Source: Flavobacterium filum DSM 17961
GTDB taxonomy: Bacteria > Bacteroidota > Bacteroidia > Flavobacteriales > Flavobacteriaceae
DNA: 64,000 bases
Direction of reading: 5' to 3'
NCBI RefSeq assembly: GCF_000425465.1
Contig: NZ_AUDM01000005.1
Location: 124,001-188,000 of the forward strand
Both the position numbers and the translations under genes were made by a program. The notes under the pieces were generated by a model that was not told the origin of the DNA, searched no databases, and saw nothing but the letters and a program-made list of their open reading frames with translations. Each line of letters starts with the position of its first letter. The first letter of the stretch is position 1. Positions 52,640-61,000 of this stretch are shown one piece after another.

Positions 52640-52697
52640 CACTCGAAAAAAGAGGATGTTTTTTTTAAACATAAACAGCTATTAAATAAATACATAA

Positions 52698-54212
<1,515 letters not shown>

Positions 54213-54272
54213 TCAGTTAGTAGTTTGTAGTTAGTGTACACTAATTACTAATCACTAATCACTAATCACTAA
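54213..54272. repeat. Heptamer-repeat spacer with central palindrome between atpD and atpC
   Basis: The 64-bp spacer has a right arm of three perfect ACTAATC heptamers plus ACTAA (54247-54272), a left arm of the reverse sense (TAGTTTG, TAGTTAG), and a central perfect palindrome TTAGTGTACACTAA (54231-54244). It ends four bases before the atpC ATG. The design is like that of the octamer spacers at 18488 and 29602 but with a different unit length. Confidence 0.75.
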
Positions 54273-54276
54273 AAGA

Positions 54277-54558
54277 ATGATTTTAGAAATAGTATCACCA
54301 GAAGCCACTTTATTCAAAGGAGAAATTACAGCCATCACTCTACCAGGTGTTGACGGTTCTTTTCAAATTTTGAATAATCACGCACCAATTGTTTCTATTT
54401 TAAAACAAGGAACGGTAAAAATTACGGCTCCCAATTTTAAATTCAATAAAGAAGTTGCCGGAAAGTTTACAAAGGTTAATGATCAAAATTACACGCTGGA
54501 AATTGCTTCAGGAACCATTGAAATGAAAAACAATAAAGTAATTGTATTAGCGGATTAA
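54277..54558 (+). CDS. atpC: F1Fo ATP synthase subunit epsilon (short form)
   Basis: The 93-residue protein is the beta-sandwich domain of epsilon: LEIVSPEATLFKGEITAITLPGVDGSFQILNNHAPIVSILKQGTVKI, ending in ASGTIEMKNNKVIVLAD. The two C-terminal helices that inhibit ATP hydrolysis in E. coli are absent. The end is natural (stop codon, then terminator), and this short form is the usual one in Bacteroidetes. It follows atpD. Confidence 0.92.
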   Translation: MILEIVSPEATLFKGEITAITLPGVDGSFQILNNHAPIVSILKQGTVKITAPNFKFNKEVAGKFTKVNDQNYTLEIASGTIEMKNNKVIVLAD

Positions 54559-54575
54559 TACTTTTATATCAATAA

Positions 54576-54606
54576 AATGAGCCTCACAATTGTGGGGCTT
54601 TTTTTG
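54576..54606 (+). terminator. Terminator after atpC
   Basis: AGCCTCACAATTGTGGGGCT (54580-54599) folds back on itself with one G-T pair and is followed by a T run. It lies between atpC and the convergent MocR gene. Confidence 0.8.
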
Positions 54607-54608
54607 TT

Positions 54609-56105
54609 TTAAGAAGTAATAGTCAAATAAGCTGTTTTTAATTTTTGAAGAACTATTTCAATTTCTTCCTCATTTAAATGACCAAATCCAAATCGAATGG
54701 CACAAGTATTTTTATCTTGATATAAAATGGTTTTGGGTAAAAATAAATCAAGTTTTGTGGCTTCCTCAGCTAATTGTAGTAAAGAAATAGAAGGAACAAA
54801 GTGAATCCAAATAGCTAATCCTCCTGAAGGTTTTTTAAATTGAATGGCATCGTTAAAATGTTTTTTCAAACCCTCGCAAATCACATCCCGCCTTCTTTTA
54901 TAGGTAACACTGTTCTTTTTAAGTAACCGATGTATTTCTCCCTCATAAATCAATTCAGATAACAGTTGTTCCTGAATCAAATCACCTTGTTGATCCAGCA
55001 TTTGTAAATAGTTTTTAGCTTCCGTTATGATATTTTCTGGAGCTACAACAAAACCGGTTTGAAAACTAGGGAATAAGGATTGACCTAATTTCCCTAAATA
55101 AATCACCATTCCGTTAGCGTCTGCACTGGCCATTGGCAACATAGGCGAACCTTCAAATTGAAAATCATAATCAAAATCATCCTCAATAATGGCAAATTGA
55201 AAGGTATGGGCAAGGGAAAGCAACTGTATTCTTCGTTCTGCTGTCAATGTTTGAGTGGTAGGATAATCACGATTTGTACTTACGTAGACACAACGTATTT
55301 TACCTTTCGTAAAATGCTTTTCAATGAAATCGATGTTCATTCCGTTTTCATCTACCGGTATCTGAATAATAGTGGCTTCGGCTTCTTGAAAAATCATGTT
55401 GGCTTTATAATTACTCAATTGACCAACGAGTACAACATCTTTTTTACGTAGTAACAATTGCGAAATAATATACAAACTCATTTCAGTACTTCGGGTGTTC
55501 ATCACGTTTTGAGGCTGAACATAAAATCCTCTGGAAGCATTCAAAAAGTTGCATAATTGGTTTTCAAAAAGGGTGTGTTTTTGTTTTACGCTTGAATTCC
55601 ATTTCAATATAAGTGATTTTCTTTTCATCGAAGCACTATACCATTTTGAAAATTCATGCATAGGATGTAATCGTAAATCCGGTTGACCGTCGTTCAAGGA
55701 AAATTTAGCTTCAGAATATTCACTAGTTGATGATAAATGAAACGAACGTTCAAAAGGAAAACCACTTGTTTGAGGATAATAATAGGCATCTACAACAGAG
55801 TTAAAAGGGGCTTTTATCTTCTTTTTTTGGGGCTTAGGATCCAAAACAAATGTTCCTTTATTGGGGATCATTTCAACCCAACCTTGTGCGGCTAATTCGT
55901 CATAAACTGCCACAGCTGTATTTCTGTGAATGTTGAATATAGTCTTAAAAGTTCTGGTACCGGGTAGGGCAGTTCCGGCATTTAGATAACCCCGCTGAAT
56001 GGCATTAATGATTTGTTGAGCCATCTGAATATACATCGGAGTGCTATTTGTAGAATCAACCTGAATGACTGTTTTTAGCAATTCGTTAACCGGACTATCT
56101 TTCAT
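54609..56105 (-). CDS. MocR-type GntR/aminotransferase-fold regulator lacking the PLP lysine
   Basis: The 498-residue protein has an N-terminal GntR winged helix (about 15-88; STPMYIQMAQQIINAIQRGYLNAGTALPGTRTFKTIFNIHRNTAVAVYDELAAQGWVEMIPNKGTFVL) and a class I aminotransferase-like domain (about 130-495) with IIEDDFDYDF. At the site where MocR proteins have TFSKSLFPSLRLGY, this one reads KLGQSLFPSFQTGF, so the lysine that holds PLP is Gln342 and the Arg is Gln. It may bind an effector without a covalent aldimine. It is divergent from a TonB receptor gene 42 bp away, its likely target. Confidence 0.82.
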   Translation of the reverse strand: MKDSPVNELLKTVIQVDSTNSTPMYIQMAQQIINAIQRGYLNAGTALPGTRTFKTIFNIHRNTAVAVYDELAAQGWVEMIPNKGTFVLDPKPQKKKIKAPFNSVVDAYYYPQTSGFPFERSFHLSSTSEYSEAKFSLNDGQPDLRLHPMHEFSKWYSASMKRKSLILKWNSSVKQKHTLFENQLCNFLNASRGFYVQPQNVMNTRSTEMSLYIISQLLLRKKDVVLVGQLSNYKANMIFQEAEATIIQIPVDENGMNIDFIEKHFTKGKIRCVYVSTNRDYPTTQTLTAERRIQLLSLAHTFQFAIIEDDFDYDFQFEGSPMLPMASADANGMVIYLGKLGQSLFPSFQTGFVVAPENIITEAKNYLQMLDQQGDLIQEQLLSELIYEGEIHRLLKKNSVTYKRRRDVICEGLKKHFNDAIQFKKPSGGLAIWIHFVPSISLLQLAEEATKLDLFLPKTILYQDKNTCAIRFGFGHLNEEEIEIVLQKLKTAYLTITS

Positions 56106-56109
56106 TTTG

Positions 56110-56124
56110 AAACTGGACTAGTTT
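56110..56124. promoter_or_regulatory. Small dyad AAACT-GGACT-AGTTT in the MocR/TonB-receptor gap, candidate operator
   Basis: Two 5-bp arms flank a 5-bp centre, 4 bp from the MocR start codon and close to the receptor promoter region. A further GGAC/GTCC pair overlaps it (56115-56132). The site is short, so this is only a candidate. Confidence 0.35.
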
Positions 56125-56180
56125 AATCGTCCGGAAAATTACGAATTTTGCACCGCTTTATTAACACAATGCAATTCAAA

Positions 56181-57995
56181 ATGAAAAATAGATTTTGTTT
56201 ACTTACTTTTTTTACCGCTACTTTTTTTGGAGTGGCTCAAGAGAATTTACAAAAAATAGATTCACTCCGTGAAGTCGTGGTTACTTCCTCACGAATTGAT
56301 TTACCATTTAAAGAAAATTCAAGAACCATTCAAATTATTACTGCTGAAGACATCAAAAAAGCAGGGGTAAATAACTTGGCTGATGCACTTCAATACATAT
56401 CAGGAGTAGATGTAAGACGTCAAGGTTTAAATGGTATGCAAGCCGATTTATACATAAGAGGAGGAGGATTTGACCAAACCTTACTTTTAATTGATGGTAT
56501 CAAATTAGATGATCCGCAAACCGGTCATCATACCTTGAATTTAGCTCTCCCAATTGAAGTGATCAAACGCATCGAAATTATCAAAGGACCTGCTGCAAGG
56601 GTTTTTGGACAAAATGCATTTACCGGTGCCATTAACATTGTAACGCAAGATAAATTAGAAAGCTCCTTAATATCAAAGGCTCAAGGGGGTTCTTTCGGAC
56701 AGTTCATCGCTGAAATTACCGGTGCAGTGAATCTGGAAAACAGCAACCATATTTTACATTTTTCTAAACAATCTTCTGAAGGCTATCGCAAAAATACCGA
56801 CTTTGATAATACCAATTATGTATTAAGAAGTCAATTTAATAAAGCGAAACTTCCTATCAACTTGATTTCCGCTTTTTCAGAACGGAAATTTGGAGCTCAA
56901 AATTTTTATGGAGTAACTAATTCCGCAGCATTGCCGTATGAAGTGACACAAGCGAGTTTGATAGGACTTTCCACCGAAATAAAAAACGGTAACTTTACTT
57001 GGAAACCACGATTATATTGGAGAAGAAACCAAGACGAATACATTTTTATTAGAACTAATCCGTCTATTTATAGAAATTTACACATTACAAACAAAATTGC
57101 GGCAGAATTAAATGGAGCGTACCAATCTTCGTTAGGAACTACAGGAATTGGGTTAGAATTTTCAAAATACATGATTCAAAGTAATAATTTAGGAGATGCC
57201 GAACGTGAAATTGCTACTTTATTTTTGGAACATCGGTTTAGTTTGTTTAAAGGGGTTCTAGACATTACTCCCGGTGTGGCGGTTTCTTATTTTTCTGATT
57301 TTGACAATAGAGCTTTTCCGGGTTTGGATATTGGTGTAAAAGTTTCCGATAAAATAAGAGTGTATTGTAATGTTGGTTATACGTATCGAGTACCAACCTA
57401 TACGGATTTAAATTATAGTGATCCGGCTACGTTAGGAAATCCGAATTTACAAGCCGAGCGTGCTTTTGCTCAAGAACTAGGATTCAAATACCACACAAAT
57501 AACATCGATTTTATGGTGGCATTATTCAATAGAGAAACAGTAAACTTTATAGATTACAGAAGAGCATCCAGTGAAGATTTATGGCAACCGGTGAATATTG
57601 ATGTGGAAACTAGAGGAGTTGAAACGGCAATGAAATATTCTTTTTCCACACAAAAAATGAACCATCAATTGCAATTGGGTTACACTTATATTGACGATTC
57701 AATAGATACCGATTTAATTTCTAAAAACGGAATCAATTCTATGCGTCATCAGGTAATGCTGGGCTATAATATCAATTTATTTAAAGGTTTTAATCAAAAT
57801 ATTGCCTATCGTTATATTGAACGAACTTCAAGAATTTCATATAACGTATATGATTTAAATACAAGTTATCGTCATAACAATTGGGAGGCCAGTATTTTAG
57901 TTCAAAATGTTTTTAATGCAGACTATTCAGAAAACACTTCTGTTCCCATGCCAAAAGGCAGTGTATTGTTTGGTTTGAAGTATCATTTTAGATAA
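56181..57995 (+). CDS. TonB-dependent receptor, BtuB/FepA-like
   Basis: The start was set at ATG 56181, which gives a clean signal peptide (MKNRFCLLTFFTATFFGVAQ) and 604 residues; an ATG four codons upstream and a TTG further up are also in frame. After a TonB-box-like segment (DSLREVVVTSSRIDLPF) comes the plug domain (TIQIITAEDIKKAGVNNLADALQYISGVDVRRQG, YIRGGGFDQTLLLIDGIKLDD, VIKRIEIIKGPAARVFGQNAFTGAINIVT) and a barrel ending in FGLKYHFR. There is no CarboxypepD_reg extension, unlike the receptor at 48155. Size and plug resemble cobalamin or siderophore receptors. The divergent MocR-like gene is its likely regulator; the ligand is unknown. Confidence 0.88.
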   Translation: MKNRFCLLTFFTATFFGVAQENLQKIDSLREVVVTSSRIDLPFKENSRTIQIITAEDIKKAGVNNLADALQYISGVDVRRQGLNGMQADLYIRGGGFDQTLLLIDGIKLDDPQTGHHTLNLALPIEVIKRIEIIKGPAARVFGQNAFTGAINIVTQDKLESSLISKAQGGSFGQFIAEITGAVNLENSNHILHFSKQSSEGYRKNTDFDNTNYVLRSQFNKAKLPINLISAFSERKFGAQNFYGVTNSAALPYEVTQASLIGLSTEIKNGNFTWKPRLYWRRNQDEYIFIRTNPSIYRNLHITNKIAAELNGAYQSSLGTTGIGLEFSKYMIQSNNLGDAEREIATLFLEHRFSLFKGVLDITPGVAVSYFSDFDNRAFPGLDIGVKVSDKIRVYCNVGYTYRVPTYTDLNYSDPATLGNPNLQAERAFAQELGFKYHTNNIDFMVALFNRETVNFIDYRRASSEDLWQPVNIDVETRGVETAMKYSFSTQKMNHQLQLGYTYIDDSIDTDLISKNGINSMRHQVMLGYNINLFKGFNQNIAYRYIERTSRISYNVYDLNTSYRHNNWEASILVQNVFNADYSENTSVPMPKGSVLFGLKYHFR

Positions 57996-58025
57996 TATTG
58001 GAACTTTATAAAATACGTGTAAAAA

Positions 58026-58050
58026 AACCTGCTAAATAAATTAGCAGGTT
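58026..58050 (-). terminator. Bidirectional terminator between the TonB receptor and the giant T9SS gene
   Basis: AACCTGCTAA (58026-58035) and TTAGCAGGTT (58041-58050) form a perfect 10-bp stem with an ATAAA loop. On the minus strand a run of seven T follows, which suits the giant gene ending at 58076. Confidence 0.88.
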
Positions 58051-58075
58051 AAGCAATGTAGGCTTTTAATTGGGG

Positions 58076-61000
58076 CTAAAAGGCTATTTTTTGCGTGATA
58101 ATTTGGTCGTTTTCTAATACCACTTTTACAATGACAACTTGATTGGCAATATAAAGTGGTTTTGAAAGATATTGATTAGATTGAATTTCCTTTTCAGTTC
58201 TTAGTAATTTTCCGGTAACGTCATAAATATAAACGGAATCAATAGATGTTGTATTTGATTTAATCTCCAATACATTGTTTTGACCTACAATTTGAACATT
58301 TGAAGATTGGTTAATTGGTTGATCAAAACTTAATGTTCCATCTACAAAACGCAATTCAAAGCGGGTATCGAATGTACCTTGTTGAGCGGTAAACCAATAT
58401 GCTCCTTCTGATAAATTATGGGTTATACCTAATTCATAATCGTGTAAGTAAACCGTCTGGTTCATGAAGAATCCGTCTTTTTTCTCAATTGAAATACCCA
58501 TTTGACCGGTAATTGAAGAACGGTATCCAATCGGAATTACTTCTTGTTGATTAAACGGTAATGCTCTTGCTTGAATGCTCAATTTATCAGTATTTAAGAT
58601 AGAATAGATACTTACAAAGTTTCCGGCATTGATAAATTTACCATCATAACCATAATCCAATTCGTTAGTTGCTCCTTGAACATATCCTAAAAGAGTTTCA
58701 TGATAAGCACCACCGGAATTAAAGATATTTAACCATAAACGATTTTTTTCTACTGCTTCTGTTGATTTTGGCAATTCAGTTCTGAAAAATTGGTTGTTTT
58801 CATCTGCAATTCTCATTTGATTGTTGAACACACCAGTATAATTTCCGTTTGGCAAAGAACTTTTTACATCGATAAAGAATGCTTGACCGGAAGCAATTTT
58901 TCCGGAAGGTTCAACTCCACCTGTAATAGCAGTACTTGCAGATTTTACTCCACCTGTTAAGTTGTAACTTGCATAATCATCGCTCGTATAATTGTACACA
59001 TAATTTCCGGGAATTGAACTACTAATAGCAGTATTATGTGTCCATAAGTATATTGTTCCATCAAATATTGCTGCGTTTGCCGGATTTAAAATGAATTCAT
59101 CTATATCAATTGCTGATGGATATGGATTACCAATCAAATTAGAAGTATGTGCACCTTTGATAACAGGAACATTAATTATTCCATTGTTTGCAGTGCCTTT
59201 AAAAGTACCTTCATAAATACCATTCGTAGCATTGGTTAAACTCCATCCATTTGGTGCTCTCACAATATAACCTTTTGAAGCTTGCATAATTTCATTTCCT
59301 CCGGTATGCACAACCCAGTTGGCAATTGTTGGACTATAACTATAAAAACGATTTGAAGGCGTGTTTGGCGAAAGTTGATTCAACCTCCAATCGCTAACCG
59401 GTGATGACCAATAGGTATAATCTGCCGGTTTCATTGGAGTTGTTTTACGATATACGGTAATTTTTCCGGTATTTACCGCGTTGTTTTCGATTTGAAGTAA
59501 ACTTCCTGTGTCTCTGATTACTAGTTCTGCAGAGTTACTAACTGTTACGTCACCTTCTACAGTTAACGTAACACCAGAATTCACAGTTAAAATAGCAGTT
59601 CCGGCTACTTCACATGAGCACACGTGTAAAGGCTGAGTCAAGGTTAAATTAGACTGAATGATAACACTTTTTGTTTCATCTGGAACACCTTGCCAAGTTC
59701 CATTATAGACAATTGCATCTGGAATTTCAATCACTACCGGAATGGTATATTTTGTTTCACATGTTTCATTTTGAACTACTGCTCTAATGTATGTGTTGGC
59801 TGTTAAATATCCAATTTCAGTACCCGTAAGAGTTGTATTTGTTGAGTTAATGTCACTAACATTTACAGTAAAACTACTGTTGGATGCTTTTTGCCATTTT
59901 ACTACAGAACCAATATTTCCGTTTAATGAAATGGCATTGGGTAATTTACTTTTACAAATAATGGTTTCACCGGATGAAAGCGTTCCCGCAACAGTTTCTT
60001 CAAAAACAGTAACCGTTACAAATGCAGCAGAAGTAAAAGTATTACACAAAGTATCTACTCTTCTTACCCAATAAGTAGTTGTAGAACTTGGGTCAACTGT
60101 TACAGTTGTTGAAGTTTCTCCAATTATAATATTTTCACCTCCTATTGAACCTTTACCCCATTGATAAAGAGAGTTTGTTCCATCTGAACCACCTGTAGCA
60201 GTTAATGTAGTTGATGAAGACGAACAAATAGCTGTAATTCCATTAATTCCTGTTGGAGCAGTTGGTTCTATTGATGTTTTAACTAATGACATACTTACAT
60301 TCGCTAAACCACCAAATTCTCTTATTCTAACTTCAATAGTACTTTCGCTATCTAAATAAAAGTTTCCAACATTTCCAACACATGCATTTGCTGCATACCA
60401 TGAATCACACGAAAACACAAGATTACCATTAATAAATACGCGAACTTGATCATCCCAATCTGGTAAAGTGATGGTATAATTTCCACATGGGAAACCTTTT
60501 CTTTTGGCAGACAAAGTAAAATTGTCATTAGGAACAGTACAACCATTCCATCCGGCAGAAGATGAGGGTGAATTATTTAAATTCCATCCGTTTGTTCCGG
60601 TTTGTGTGTTTAAATTGATACGATTGTCAACATAGTAACCCATATAATTTGGATTAGTTAAGTCAATATCTCCATTCGAAAAACCATACACATTCCAAAC
60701 TTGATCTCCAAAAATGGTGTAATCACCAGTTATTCCGATTATTGAAACAGTGGTAGAAACAGCATCAGTAAATCCGCTACATGGAGAAGTTGAAACTCTT
60801 CTTACCCAATAGGTTGTAGTTTGGTTTGGATTTACACTGATAGAAGCTCCGGTTTGACCTGCAATAATGTTAGTTCCAACGGCTCCGGTTCCCCATTCAA
60901 ATACCGAACCTGAGCCACCAGTAGCAGTTAAAGTTCTTGATGTTCCAGGACAAGCTTGTGAACCTCCACCGGTAATTGATGTTGGAGCGGTTGCCGGAGA

